NCBI GenBank assembly: GCA_030267565.1
Contig: BRXU01000015.1
Span: forward strand, 62,001-126,000
Direction: 5' to 3'
DNA length: 64,000 nt
DNA from: Pleodorina starrii
Taxonomy: Eukaryota; Chlorophyta; Chlorophyceae; Chlamydomonadales; Volvocaceae
Part shown: positions 1 to 14,900 of the stretch, one piece after another
How the letters are laid out: each line of letters begins with the position of its first letter
Position numbering within the stretch: position 1 is the stretch's first letter
Translations under genes and position numbers: made by a program
The notes under the pieces: model-generated
Database searches by the model: none
What the model saw: the letters and a program-made list of their open reading frames with translations, nothing else
What the model was told of the DNA's origin: nothing

Positions 1-146
1 CCATGGGTCGAGGCTGGGCCCATGGGTCGAGGCTGGGCCCATGGGTCGAGACTGGGCCCATGGGTCGAGGCTGGGCCCATGGGTCGAGGCTGGGCCCATT
101 AGTCAAAGCTGGACTCATGGGTCGAAGCTGGGGCCCATGGGTCGAG

Positions 147-166
147 GCTGGGCCCATGGGCCCAGC
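147..166. repeat. Head-to-head satellite inversion junction
   Basis: Before this point the array reads as the reverse complement (GGGTCGAGGCTGGGCCCAT); after it, the array reads forward to 15,169. The switch lies in a perfect 20-bp palindrome, GCTGGGCCCATGGGCCCAGC, centred at 156/157. The symmetry continues into TCGA on both sides with one C missing on the right. Confidence 0.9.
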
Positions 167-3100
167 TCGACCATGGGACCAGCTTCGACCCATGGGCCCA
201 GCTTCGACCCATGGGCCCAGCTTCGACCCATGAGTCCAGCTTCGACCCATGGGCCCAGCCTCGACCCATGGGCCCAGCCTCGACCCATGGGCCCAGTCTC
301 GACCCATGGGCCCAGCCTCGACCCATGGGCCCAGCCTCGACCCATGGTCCTAGTCTCGTCCCATGGGCCCAGCCTGGACCCATGGGCCCAGCTTCGACCC
401 ATGAGCCCAGCTCGACCCATGACCCAGCTTCGACCCATGGGCCCAGCCTCGACCCATGGGCCAGCCTCGACCCATGGGCCCAGCCTCGACCATGGCCCAG
501 CTTCGACCCATGGGCCCAGCCTCGACCCATGGGCCCAGCCTCGACCCATGGGCCCAGCCTCGACCCATGGGCCCAGCATCGACCCATGGGCCCAGCCTCG
601 ACCCATGGGCCCAGCCTCGACCCATGAGCCCAGCCTCGACCCATGGGCCCAGCCTCGACCCATGGGCCCAGCCTCGACCCATGGGCCCAGCGTCGACCCA
701 TGGGCCAGCCTCGACCCATGGGCCCAGCTCGACCCATGTGCCCAGCTTCGACCCATGGGCCCAGCCTCGACCCATGGGCCTAGCTTCAACCCATAAGCCC
801 AGCTTCGACCCATGGGCCCAGCCTCGACCCATGGGCCCAGTCTCGACCCATGGGCCCAGCCTCGACCCAATGCGCCATGGGCCCAGCCTCGACCCATGAG
901 CCCAGCTTCGACCCATGGGCCCAGCCTCGACCCATGGGCCCAGCCCCGACCCATGGGCCCAGCCTCGACCCATGGGCCCAGCCTTGACCCATGGGCCCAG
1001 CCTCGACCCATGGGCCCAGCCTCGACCCATGGGCCCAGCTTCGACCCATGGGCCCAGCTTCGTCCCATGGGCCCAGCCTCGACCCATAGCGCCATGGGCC
1101 CAGCCTCGACCCATGAGCCCAATCTCGACCCATGGGCCCAGCTTCGGCCCATGGGCCCATCCTCGACCCATGGGCCCAGCTTCGACCCATGGGCCCAGCT
1201 TCGACCCCTGGCGCCATGGGCCCAGCCTCGACCCATGGCGCCATGGGCCCAGCCTCGACCCATGAGCCCAATCTCGACCCATGGGCCCAGCTTCGACCCA
1301 TGGGCCCAGTCTCGACCCATGAGCCCAGCTTCGACCCATGAACCCAGCTTCGACCCATGGGCCCAGCCTAGGCCTTTGGGCCAGCTTCGACCCATGAGCC
1401 CAGCTTCGACCCATGGGCCCAGCCTCGACCCATGGGCCCAGTCTCGACCCATGGGCCCAGCTTCGACCCATGAGCCCAGCTTCGACCCATGGGCCCAGCC
1501 TCGACCCATGGGCCCAGCTTCGACCCATGAGTCCAGCTTCGACCCATGGGCCCAGCCTCGACCCATGGGCCCAGCCTCGACCCATGGGCCCAGTCTCGAC
1601 CCATGGGCCCAGCCTCGACCCATGGGCCCAGCCTCGACCCATGGTCCTAGTCTCGTCCCATGGGCCCAGCCTCGACCCATGGGCCCAGTCTCGACCCATG
1701 AGCCCAGCTTCGACCCATGGGCCCAGCCTCGACCCATGGGCCCAGTCTCGACCCATGGGCCCAGCTTCGACCCATGAGCCCAATCTCGACCCATGGGCCC
1801 AGCTTCGACCCATGAGCCCAGCTTCGACCCATGGGCCCAGCCTCGACCCATGAGCCCAGCCTCGACCCATGGGCCCAGCCTCGACCCATGGGCCCAGCCT
1901 CGACCCATGGGCCCAGCTCGACCCATGGGCCCAGCTCGACCCATGGGCCCAGCTTCGACCCATGGGCCCAGCCTCGACCCATGAGCCCAGCCTCGACCCA
2001 TGGGCCCAGCCTCGACCCATGGGCCCAGCCTCGACCCATGGGCCCAGTCTCGACCCATGGGCCCAGCTCGACCCATGGGCCCAGCCTCGACCCATGGGCC
2101 CAGCCTCGACCCATGGGCCCAGCTCGACCCATGGGCCCAGCCTCGACCCATGGGCCCAGCTCGACCCATGGGCCCAGCCTCGACCCATGGGCCCAGCCTC
2201 GACCCATGGGCCCAGCTCGACCCATGGGCGCCGCGTCGACCCATGGGCCCAGACTCGACCCTTGGGCCCAGCCTCGACCCATGAGCCCAGCCTCGACCCA
2301 TGAGCCCAGCTTCGACCCATGGGCCCAGCCTCGACCCATGGGCCCAGCTTCGACCCATGAGCCCAGCTTCGACCCATGGGCCCAGCCTCGACCCATGAGC
2401 CCAGCCTCGACCCATGGGCCCAGCCTCGACCCATGGGCCCAGCCTCGACCCATGGGCCCAGCCTCGATCCATGGGCCCAGCCTCGACCCATGGGCCCAGC
2501 CTCGACCCATGGGCCCAGCCTCGACCCATGGGCCCAGCCTCGACCCATGGGCCCAGCCTCGACCCATGGGCTCAGCCTCGACCCATGGGCCCAGCCTCGA
2601 ACCATGAGCCCAGCCTCGACCCATGGGCCCAGCCTCGACCCATGGGCCCAGCCTCGACCAATGGGCCTAGCCTCGACCCATGGACCTAGCCTCGACCCAT
2701 GGGACCAGCTTCGACCCATGGGACCAGCTTCGACCCATGGGCCCAGCCTCGACCCATGGGCCCAGCCTCGACCCGTGAGCCCAGCTTCGACCCATGGGCC
2801 CAGCCTCGACCAATGGGCCCAGCTTCGACCCATGGGCCCAGCTTGGACGCATTGCGCCATGGGCCCAACCTCGACCCATGGGCCCAGCCTCGACCCATGG
2901 GCCCAGTCTCGACCCATGGGCCCAGCCTCGACCCATGGGCCCAGCCTCGACCCATGGGCCCAGCCTCGACCCATGGGCCCAGCCTCGACCCATGAGCCCA
3001 GCCTCGACCCATGAGCCCAGCTTGGACGCATTGCGCCATAGGCCCAACCTCGACCCATGGGCCCAGCCTCGACCCATGGGCCCAGTTTCGACCCATGGGC

Positions 3101-6100
3101 CCTGCTTCGACCCATGAGCCCAGCCTCGACCCATGGGCCCAGCCTCGACCCATGGGACCAGCTTCGACCCATGGGCCAAGCCTCGACCCATGGGCCCAGC
3201 CTCGACCCGTGAGCCCAGCTTCGACCCATGGGCCCAGCCTCGACCCATGGGCCCAGCTTCGACCCATGGGCCCAGCTTGGACGCATTGCGCCATGGGCCC
3301 AACCTCGACCCATGGGCCCAGCCTCGACCCATGGGCCCAGTCTCGACCCATGGGCCCAGCCTCGACCCATGGGCCCAGCCTCGACCCATGGGCCCAGCCT
3401 CGACCCATGAGCCCAGCCTCGACCCATGAGCCCAGCTTGGACGCATTGCGCCATGGGCCCAACCTCGACCCATGGGCCCAGCCTCGACCCATGAGCCCAG
3501 CCTCGACCCATGAGCCCAGCTTGGACGCATTGCGCCATGGGCCCAACCTCGACCCATGGGCCTAGCTTCGACCCATGAGCCCAGCCTCGACCCATGAGCC
3601 CAGCTTGGACGCATTGCGCCATGGGCCCAACCTCGACCCATGGGCCCAGCCTCGACCCATGGGCCCAGCTTCGACCAATGGGCCCAGCCTAGGCCTTTGG
3701 GCCAGCTTCGACCCATGAGCCCAGCTTCGACCCATGGGCCCAGCCTCGACCCATGAGCCCAGCCTCGACCCATGGGCCCAGCCTCGACCCATGGGCCCAG
3801 CCTCGACCCATGGGCCCAGTCTCGACCCATGGGCCCAGCCTCGACCCATAGCGCCATGGGCCCAGCCTCGACCCATGAGCCCAATCTCGACCCATGGGCC
3901 CAGCTTCGACCCATGGGCCCAGTCTCGACCCATGAGCCCAGCTTCGACCCATGAGCCCAGCTTCGACCCATGGGCCCAGCCTAGGCCTTTGGGCCAGCTT
4001 CGACCCATGAGCCCAGCTTCGACCCATGGGCCCAGCCTCGACCCATGAGCCCAGCCTCGACCCATGGGCCCAGCCTAGACCCATGGGCCCAGCCTCGACC
4101 CATGGGCCCAGTCTCGACCCATGGGCCCAGCTTCGACCCATGGGCCCAGCTTCGACCCATGTGCCCAGCCTCGACCCATGAGCCCAACCTCGACCCATGG
4201 GCCCAGCCTCGACCCATGGGCCCAGCCTCGACCCATGGGCCCAGCTTCGACCCATGAGCCCAGCTTCAACCCATGGGCCCGGCCTCGACCCATGGGCCCA
4301 GCCTCGACCCATGGGCCCAGCCTCGACCCATGGGCCCAGCCTCGACCCATGGGCCCAGTCTCGACCCATGGGCCCAGCCTCGACCCATGGGCCCATCCTC
4401 GACCCATGGGCCCAGCTTCGACCCATGGGCCCAGCTTCGACCCATGGCGCCATGGGCCCAGCCTCGACCCATGGCGCCATGGGCCCAGCCTCGACCCATG
4501 AGCCCAATCTCGACCCATGGGCCCAGCTTCGACCCATGGGCCCAGTCTCGACCCATGAGCCCAGCTTCGACCCATGAACCCAGCTTCGACCCATGGGCCC
4601 AGCCTAGGCCTTTGGGCCAGCTTCGACCCATGAGCCCAGCTTCGACCCATGGGCCCAGCCTCGACCCATGGGCCCAGTCTCGACCCATGGGCCCAGCTTC
4701 GACCCATGAGCCTAGCTTCGACCCATGGGCCCAGCCTCGACCCATGGGCCCAGCTTCGACCCATGAGTCCAGCTTTGACCAATGGGCCCAGCCTCGACCC
4801 ATGGGCCCAGCCTCGACCCATGGGCCCAGTCTCGACCCATGGGCCCAGCCTCGACCCATGGGCCCAGCCTCGACCCATGGTCCTAGTCTCGTCCCATGGG
4901 CCCAGCCTCGACCCATGGGCCCAGTCTCGACCCATGAGCCCAGCTTCGACCCATGAACCCAGTTTCGACCCATGGGCCCAGCCTAGGCCTTTGGGCCAGC
5001 TTCGACCCATGAGCCCAGCTTCGACCCATGGGCCCAGCCTCGACCCATGGGCCCAGTCTCGACCCATGGGCCCAGCCTCGACCCATGAGCCCAGCTTCGA
5101 CCCATGGGCCCAGTCTCGACCCATGGGCCCAGCCTCGACCCATGGGCCCAGTCTCGACCCATGGGCCCAGCTTCGACCCATGAGCCCAGCCTGGACCCAT
5201 GGGCCCAGCTTCGACCCATGAGCCCAGCCTCAGCCCATGGGCCCAGCCTCGACCCATGAGCCCAGCTTCGACCCATGGGCCCAGCCTCGACCCATGGGCC
5301 TAGCTTCAACCCATAAGCCCAGCTTCGACCCATGGGCCCAGCCTCGACCCATGGGCCCAGTCTCGACCCATGGGCCCAGCCTCGACCCAATGCGCCATGG
5401 GCCCAGCCTCGACCCATGGGCCCAGCCTCGACCCATGGGCCCAGCCTCGACCCATGGGCCCAGCCTCGACCCATGAGCCCAGCTTCGACCCATGGGCCCA
5501 GCCTAGGCCTTTGGGCCAGCTTCGACCCATGAGCCCAGCTTCGACCCATGGGCCCAGCCTCGACCCATGGGCCCAGCCTCGACCCATGAGCCCAGCCTCG
5601 ACCCATGAGCCCAGCTTCGACCCATGGGCCCAGCCTCGACCCATGGGCCTAGCTTCAACCCATAAGCCCAGCTTCGACCCATGGGCCCAGCCTCGACCCA
5701 TGGGCCCAGTCTCGACCCATGGGCCCAGCCTCGACCCAATGCGCCATGGGCCCAGCCTCGACCCATGGGCCCAGCCTCGACCCATGGGCCCAGCCTCGAC
5801 CCATGGGCCCAGCCTCGACCCATGAGCCCAGCTTCGACCCATGGGCCCAGCCTAGGCCTTTGGGCCAGCTTCGACCCATGAGCCCAGCTTCGACCCATGG
5901 GCCCAGCCTCGACCCATGGGCCCAGTCTCGACCCATGGGCCCAGCTTCGACCCATGAGCCCAGCTTCGACCCATGTGCCCAGCCTCGACCCATGGGCCCA
6001 GCTTCGACCCATGAGTCGAGCTTCGACCCATGGGCCCAGCCTCGACCCATGGGCCCAGCCTCGACCCATGGGCCCAGTCTCGACCCATGGGCCCAGCCTC

Positions 6101-8289
6101 GACCCATGGGCCCAGCCTCGACCCATGGTCCTAGTCTCGTCCCATGGGCCCAGCCTCGACCCATGGGCCCAGCCTCGACCCATGGGCCCAGCCTCGACCC
6201 ATGGGCCCAGCTCCGACCGATGGGCCCAGCCTCGACCCATGGGCCCAGCCTCGATCCATGGGCCCAGCCTCGACCCATGGGCCCAGCCTCGACCCATGGG
6301 CCCAGCCTCGACCCATGGGCCCAGCCTCGACCCATGGGCCCAGCCTCGACCCATGGGCCCAGCCTCGACCCATGGGCCCAGCCTCGAACCATGAGCCCAG
6401 CCTCGACCCATGAGCCCAGCTTCGACCCATGGGCCCAGCCTCGACCCATGGGCCCAGCTTCGACCCATGAGTCCAGCTTCGACCCATGGGCCCAGCCTCG
6501 ACCCATGGGCCCAGCCTCGACCCATGGGCCCAGTCTCGACCCATGGGCCCAGCCTCGACCCATGGGCCCAGCCTCGACCCATGGTCCTAGTCTCGTCCCA
6601 TGGGCCCAGCCTCGACCCATGGGCCCAGCCTCGACCCATGGGCCCAGCCTCGACCCATGGGCCCAGCCTCGACCCATGGGCCCAGCCTCGACCCATGGGC
6701 CCAGCCTCGACCCAATGCGCCATGGGCCCAGCCTCGACCCATGGGCCCAGCCTCGACCCATGGGCCCAGCCTCGACCCATGGGCCCAGCCTCGACCCATG
6801 GGCCCAGCCTCGACCCATGGGCCCAGCCTCGACCCATGGGCCCAGCCTCGAACCATGAGCCCAGCCTCGACCCATGGGCCCAGCCTCGACCCATGGGCCC
6901 AGCCTCGACCAATGGGCCTAGCCTCGACCCATGGGCCTAGCCTCGACCCATGGGACCAGCTTCGACCCATGGGCCCAGCTTCGACCCATGGGCCCAGCCT
7001 CGACCCATGGGCCCAGCCTCGACCCATGAGCCCAGCTTCGACCCATGGGCCCAGCCTCGACCAATGGGCCCAGCTTCGACCCATGGGCCCAGCTTGGACG
7101 CATTGCGCCATGGGCCCAACCTCGACCCATGGGCCCAGCCTCGACCCATGGGCCCAGTCTCGACCCATGGGCCCAGCCTCGACCCATGGGCCCAGCCTCG
7201 ACCCATGGGCCCAGCCTCGACCCATGAGCCCAGCCTCGACCCATGAGCCCAGCTTCGACCCATGGGCCCAGCCTAGGCCTTTGGGCCAGCTTCGACCCAT
7301 GAGCCCAGCTTCGACCCATGGGCCCAGCCTCGACCCATGGGCCCAGTCTCGACCCATGGGCCCAGCCTCGACCCATGGGCCCAGTCTCGACCCATGGGCC
7401 CAGCTTCGACCCATGAGCCCAGCCTGGACCCATGGGCCCAGCTTCGACCCATGAGCCCAGCCTCAGCCCATGGGCCCAGCCTCGACCCATGAGCCCAGCT
7501 TCGACCCATGGGCCCAGCCTCGACCCATGGGCCTAGCTTCAACCCATAAGCCCAGCTTCGACCCATGGGCCCAGCCTCGACCCATGGGCCCAGTCTCGAC
7601 CCATGGGCCCAGCCTCGACCCAATGCGCCATGGGCCCAGCCTCGACCCATGGGCCCAGCCTCGACCCATGGGCCCAGCCTCGACCCATGGGCCCAGCCTC
7701 GACCCATGAGCCCAGCTTCGACCCATGGGCCCAGCCTAGGCCTTTGGGCCAGCTTCGACCCATGAGCCCAGCTTCGACCCATGGGCCCAGCCTCGACCCA
7801 TGGGCCCAGCCTCGACCCATGAGCCCAGCCTCGACCCATGGGCCCAGCCTCGACCCATGGGCCCAGCCTCGATCCATGGGCCCAGCCTCGACCCATGGGC
7901 CCAGCCTCGACCCATGGGCCCAGCCTCGACCCATGGGCCCAGCCTCGACCCATGGGCCCAGCCTCGACCCATGGGCCCAGCCTCGACCCATGGGCCCAGC
8001 CTCGAACCATGAGCCCAGCCTCGACCCATGAGCCCAGCTTCGACCCATGGGCCCAGCCTCGACCCATGGGCCCAGCTTCGACCCATGAGTCCAGCTTCGA
8101 CCCATGGGCCCAGCCTCGACCCATGGGCCCAGCCTCGACCCATGGGCCCAGTCTCGACCCATGGGCCCAGCCTCGACCCATGGGCCCAGCCTCGACCCAT
8201 GGTCCTAGTCTCGTCCCATGGGCCCAGCCTCGACCCATGGGCCTAGCTTCAACCCATAAGCCCAGCTTCGACCCATGGGCCCAGCCTCG

Positions 8290-8990
8290 ACCCATGGGCC
8301 CAGTCTCGACCCATGGGCCCAGCCTCGACCCATGGGCCCAGCCTCGACCCATGGGCCCAGCCTCGACCCATGGGCCCAGCCTCGACCCATGGGCCCAGCC
8401 TCGACCCATGGGCCCAGCCTCGACCCATGGGCCCAGCCTCGACCCATGGGCCCAGCCTCGACCCATGGGCCCAGCCTCGACCCATGGGCCCAGCCTCGAC
8501 CCATGGGCCCAGCCTCGACCCATGGGCCCAGCCTCGACCCATGGGCCCAGCCTCGACCCATGGGCCCAGCTTCGACCCATGGGCCCAGCTTCGACCCATG
8601 GGCCCAGCCTCGACCCATGGGCCCAGCCTCGACCCATGTGCCCAGACTCGACCCATGGGCCCAGCCTCGACCCATGGGCCCAGCCTCGACCCATGGGCCC
8701 AGCCTCGACCCATGGGCCCAGCCTCGACCCATGGGCCCAGCCTCGACCCATGGGCCCAGCCTCGACCCATGGGCCCAGCCTCGACCCATGGGCCCAGCCT
8801 CGACCCATGGGCCCAGCCTCGACCCATGGGCCCAGCCTCGATCCATGGGCCCAGCCTCGACCCATGGGCCCAGCCTCGACCCATGGGCCCAGCCTCGACC
8901 CATGGGCCCAGCCTCGACCCATGGGCCCAGCCTCGACCCATGGGCCCAGCCTCGACCCATGGGCCCAGCCTCGAACCATGAGCCCAGCCT
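8290..8990. repeat. Homogenised consensus block of the satellite
   Basis: Most units here match the consensus exactly, with runs of about 13 identical copies (8,313-8,566) and about 10 (8,650-8,840). Elsewhere neighbouring units usually differ. Low divergence suggests recent local amplification. A similar run of about 12 units lies at 41,300-41,540. Confidence 0.7.
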
Positions 8991-11900
8991 CGACCCATGG
9001 GCCCAGCCTCGACCCATGGGCCCAGCCTCGACCAATGGGCCTAGCCTCGACCCATGGGCCTAGCCTCGACCCATGGGACCAGCTTCGACCCATGGGACCA
9101 GCTTCGACCCATGGGCCCAGCCTCGACCCATGGGCCCAGCCTCGACCCGTGAGCCCAGCTTCGACCCATGGGCCCAGCCTCGACCAATGGGCCCAGCTTC
9201 GACCCATGGGCCCAGCTTGGACGCATTGCGCCATGGGCCCAACCTCGACCCATGGGCCCAGCCTCGACCCATGGGCCCAGCCTCGACCCATGGGCCCAGC
9301 CTCGACCCATGAGCCCAGCTTCGACCCATGGGCCCAGCCTAGGCCTTTGGGCCAGCTTCGACCCATGAGCCCAGCTTCGACCCATGGGCCCAGCCTCGAC
9401 CCATGGGCCCAGCCTCGACCCATGAGCCCAGCCTCGACCCATGGGCCCAGCCTCGACCCATGGGCCCAGCCTCGATCCATGGGCCCAGCCTCGACCCATG
9501 GGCCCAGCCTCGACCCATGGGCCCAGCCTCGACCCATGGGCCCAGCCTCGACCCATGGGCCCAGCCTCGACCCATGGGCCCAGCCTCGACCCATGGGCCC
9601 AGCCTCGAACCATGAGCCCAGCCTCGACCCATGGGCCCAGCCTCGACCCATGGGCCCAGCCTCGACCAATGGGCCTAGCCTCGACCCATGGGCCTAGCCT
9701 CGACCCATGGGACCAGCTTCGACCCATGGGACCAGCTTCGACCCATGGGCCCAGCCTCGACCCATGGGCCCAGCCTCGACCCGTGAGCCCAGCTTCGACC
9801 CATGGGCCCAGCCTCGACCAATGGGCCCAGCTTCGACCCATGGGCCCAGCTTGGACGCATTGCGCCATGGGCCCAACCTCGACCCATGGGCCCAGCCTCG
9901 ACCCATGGGCCCAGTCTCGACCCATGGGCCCAGCCTCGACCCATGGGCCCAGCCTCGACCCATGGGCCCAGCCTCGACCCATGAGCCCAGCCTCGACCCA
10001 TGAGCCCAGCTTGGACGCATTGCGCCATAGGCCCAACCTCGACCCATGGGCCCAGCCTCGACCCATGGGCCCAGTTTCGACCCATGGGCCCTGCTTCGAC
10101 CCATGAGCCCAGCCTCGACCCATGGGCCCAGCCTCGACCCATGGGACCAGCTTCGACCCATGGGCCCAGCCTCGACCCATGGGCCCAGCTTCGACCCATG
10201 AGTCCAGCTTTGACCAATGGGCCCAGCCTCGACCCATGGGCCCAGCCTCGACCCATGGGCCCAGCCTCGACCCATGGGCCCAGTCTCGACCCATGGGCCC
10301 AGCTTCGACCCATGAGCCCAATCTCGACCCATGGGCCCAGCTTCGACCCATGGGCCCAGTCTCGACCCATGAGCCCAGCTTCGACCCATGAGCCCAGCTT
10401 CGACCCATGGGCCCAGCCTAGGCCTTTGGGCCAGCTTCGACCCATGAGCCCAGCTTCGACCCATGGGCCCAGCCTCGACCCATGGGCCCAGTCTCGACCC
10501 ATGGGCCCAGCTTCGACCCATGGGCCCAGCTTCGACCCATGTGCCCAGCCTCGACCCATGGGCCCAGCCTCGACCCATGGGCCCAGTCTCGACCCATGGG
10601 CCCAGCCTCGACCCATGGGCCCAGCCTCGACCCATGGGCCCAGCCTCGACCCATGGGCCCAGCCTCGACCCATGGGCCCAGTGTCGACCCATGGCCCAGC
10701 TCGACCCATGGGCCCAGCCTCGACCCATGGGCCCAGTCTCGACCCATGGCCCAGCCTCGACCCATGAACCCAGTTTCGACCCATGGGCCCAGCCTAGGCC
10801 TTTGGGCCAGCTTCGACCCATGAGCCCAGCTTCGACCCATGGGCCCAGCCTCGACCCATGGGCCCAGTCTCGACCCATGGGCCCAGCCTCGACCCATGAG
10901 CCCAGCTTCGACCCATGTGCCCAGTCTCGACCCATGGGCCCAGCCTCGACCCATGGGCCCAGTCTCGACCCATGGGCCCAGCTTCGACCCATGAGCCCAG
11001 CCTGGACCCATGGGCCCAGCTTCGACCCATGAGCCCAGCCTCAGCCCATGGGCCCAGCCTCGACCCATGAGCCCAGCTTCGACCCATGGGCCCAGCCTCG
11101 ACCCATGGGCCTAGCTTCAACCCATAAGCCCAGCTTCGACCCATGGGCCCAGCCTCGACCCATGGGCCCAGTCTCGACCCATGGGCCCAGCCTCGCTCGA
11201 CCCAATGCGCCATGGGCCCAGCCTCGACCCATGGGCCCAGCCTCGACCCATGGGCCCAGCCTCGACCCATGGGCCCAGCCTCGACCCATGAGCCCAGCTT
11301 CGACCCATGGGCCCAGCCTAGGCCTTTGGGCCAGCTTCGACCCATGAGCCCAGCTTCGACCCATGGGCCCAGCCTCGACCCATGGGCCCAGTCTCGACCC
11401 ATGGGCCCAGCCTCGACCCATGAGCCCAGCTTCGACCCATGTGCCCAGCCTCGACCCATGGGCCCAGCTTCGACCCATGAGTCCGAGCTTCGACCCATGG
11501 GCCCAACCTCGACCCATGGGCCCAGCCTCGACCCATGGGCCCAGTTTCGACCCATGGGCCCTGCTTCGACCCATTGGCCCAGCTTGGACGCATTGCGCCA
11601 TGGGCCCAACCTCGACCCATGGGCCCAGCCTCGACCCATGGGCCCAGTCTCGACCCATAGGCCCAGCCTCGACCCATGGGCCCAGCCTCGACCCATGGGC
11701 CCAGCCTCGACCCATGGGCCCAGCCTCGACCCAATGCGCCATGGGCCCAGCCTCGACCCATGGGCCCAGCCTCGACCCATGGGCCCAGCCTCGACCCATG
11801 GGCCCAGCCTCGACCCATGAGCCCAGCTTCGACCCATGGGCCCAGCCTAGGCCTTTGGGCCAGCTTCGACCCATGAGCCCAGCTTCGACCCATGGGCCCA

Positions 11901-14900
11901 GCCTCGACCCATGGGCCCAGCCTCGACCCATGTGCCCAGCCTCGACCCATGGGCCCAGCCTCGACCCATGGGCCCAGCCTCGACCCATGGGCCCAGTCTC
12001 GACCCATGGGCCCAGCCTCGACCCATAGCGCCATGGGCCCAGCCTCGACCCATGAGCCCAATCTCGACCCATGGGCCCAGCTTCGACCCATGGGCCCAGT
12101 CTCGACCCATGAGCCCAGCTTCGACCCATGAGCCCAGCTTCGACCCATGGGCCCAGCCTAGGCCTTTGGGCCAGCTTCGACCCATGAGCCCAGCTTCGAC
12201 CCATGGGCCCAGCCTCGACCCATGAGCCCAGCCTCGACCCATGGGCCCAGCCTCGACCCATGGGCCCAGCCTCGACCCATGGGCCCAGTCTCGACCCATG
12301 AGCCCAACCTCGACCCATGGGCCCAGCCTCGACCCATGGGCCCAGCCTCGACCCATGGGCCCAGCTTCGACCCATGAGCCCAGCTTCAACCCATGGGCCC
12401 GGCCTCGACCCATGGGCCCAGCCTCGACCCATTGGCCCAGCCTCGACCCATGGGCCCAGCCTCGACCCATGGGCCCAGTCTCGACCCATGGGCCCAGCCT
12501 CGACCCATGGGCCCATCCTCGACCCATGGGCCCAGCTTCGACCCATGGGCCCAGCTTCGACCCATGGCGCCATGGGCCCAGCCTCGACCCATGAGCCCAA
12601 TCTCGACCCATGGGCCCAGCTTCGACCCATGGGCCCAGTCTCGACCCATGAGCCCAGCTTCGACCCATGAACCCAGCTTCGACCCATGGGCCCAGCCTAG
12701 GCCTTTGGGCCAGCTTCGACCCATGAGCCCAGCTTCGACCCATGGGCCCAGCCTCGACCCATGGGCCCAGTCTCGACCCATGGGCCCAGCTTCGACCCAT
12801 GAGCCTAGCTTCACCCATGTGCCCAGCCTCGACCCATGGGCCCAGCTTCGACCCATGAGTCCAGCTTCGACCAATGGGCCCAGCCTCGACCCATGGGCCC
12901 AGCCTTGACCCATGGGCCCAGCCTCGACCCATGGGCCCAGCCTCGACCCATGGGCCCAGCCTCGACCCATGGTCCTAGTCTCGTCCCATGGGCCCAGCCT
13001 CGACCCATGGGCCCATTCTCGACCCATGAGCCCAGCTTCGACCCATGAACCCAGTTTCGACCCATGGGCCCAGCCTAGGCCTTTGGGCCAGCTTCGACCC
13101 ATGAGCCCAGCTTCGACCCATGGGCCCAGCCTCGACCCATGGGCCCAGTCTCGACCCATGGGCCCAGCCTCGACCCATGAGCCCAGCTTCGACCCATGTG
13201 CCCAGTCTCGACCCATGGGCCCAGCCTCGACCCATGGGCCCAGTCTCGACCCATGGGCCCAGCTTCGACCCATGAGCCCAGCCTGGACCCATGGGCCCAG
13301 CTTCGACCCATGAGCCCAGCCTCAGCCCATGGGCCCAGCCTCGACCCATGAGCCCAGCTTCGACCCATGGGCCCAGCCTCGACCCATGGGCCTAGCTTCA
13401 ACCCATAAGCCCAGCTTCGACCCATGGGCCCAGCCTCGACCCATGGGCCCAGTCTCGACCCATGGGCCCAGCCTCGACCCAATGCGCCATGGGCCCAGCC
13501 TCGACCCATGGGCCCAGCCTCGACCCATGGGCCCAGCCTCGACCCATGGGCCCAGCCTCGACCCATGAGCCCAGCTTCGACCCATGGGCCCAGCCTAGGC
13601 CTTTGGGCCAGCTTCGACCCATGAGCCCAGCTTCGACCCATGGGCCCAGCCTCGACCCATGGGCCCAGCCTCGACCCATGAGCCCAGCCTCGACCCATGG
13701 GCCCAGCCTCGACCCATGGGCCCAGCCTCGATCCATGGGCCCAGCCTCGACCCATGGGCCCAGCCTCGACCCATGGGCCCAGCCTCGACCCATGGGCCCA
13801 GCCTCGACCCATGGGCCCAGCCTCGACCCATGGGCCCAGCCTCGACCCATGGGCCCAGCCTCGAACCATGGGCCCAGTCTCGACCCATGGGCCCAGCTTC
13901 GACCCATGAGCCCAGCTTCGACCCATGTGCCCAGCCTCGACCCATGGGCCCAGCCTCGACCCATGGGCCCAGTCTCGACCCATGGGCCCAGCCTCGACCC
14001 ATGGGCCCAGTCTCGACCCATGGGCCCAGCCTCGACCCATGGGCCCAGCCTCGACCCATGGTCCTAGTCTCGTCCCATGGGCCCAGCCTCGACCCATGGG
14101 CCCAGCCTCGACCCATGGGCCCAGCTCCGACCGATGGGCCCAGCCTCGACCCATGGGCCCAGCCTCGATCCATGGGCCCAGCCTCGACCCATGGGCCCAG
14201 CCTCGACCCATGGGCCCAGCCTCGACCCATGGGCCCAGCCTCGACCCATGGGCCCAGCCTCGACCCATGGGCCCAGCCTCGACCCATGGGCCCAGCCTCG
14301 AACCATGAGCCCAGCCTCGACCCATGGGCCCAGCCTAGACCCATGGGCCCAGCCTCGACCCATGGGCCCAGCCTCGACCCATGGGCCCAGCCTCAGCCCA
14401 TGGGCCCAGCCTCGACCCATGAGCCCAGCTTCGACCCATGGGCCCAGCCTCGACCCATGGGCCTAGCTTCAACCCATAAGCCCAGCTTCGACCCATGGGC
14501 CCAGCCTCGACCCATGGGCCCAGCTTCGACCCATGGGCCCAGCTTGGACGCATTGCGCCATGGGCCCAACCTCGACCCATGGGCCCAGCCTCGACCCGTG
14601 GGCCCAGTCTCGACCCATGGGCCCAGCCTCGACCCATGGGCCCAGCCTCGACCCATGGGCCCAGCCTCGACCCATGAGCCCAGCCTCGACCCATGAGCCC
14701 AGCTTGGACGCATTGCGCCATGGGCCCAACCTCGACCCATGGGCCCAGCCTCGACCCATGGGCCCAATTTCGACCCATGGGCCCTGCTTCGACCCATGAG
14801 CCCAGCCTCGACCCATGGGCCCAGCCTCGACCCATGGGACCAGCTTCGACCCATGGGACCAGCCTCGACCCTTGGGCCCAGTCTCGACCCATGGGCCCAG

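Noticed and set aside
11190..11215. Small irregular units (for example CCTCGCTCGACCC near 11,194 or GGGCCCGACCC near 41,536) as distinct features
   Set aside because: These are single partial-unit indels, as expected from unequal exchange or slippage within the array.
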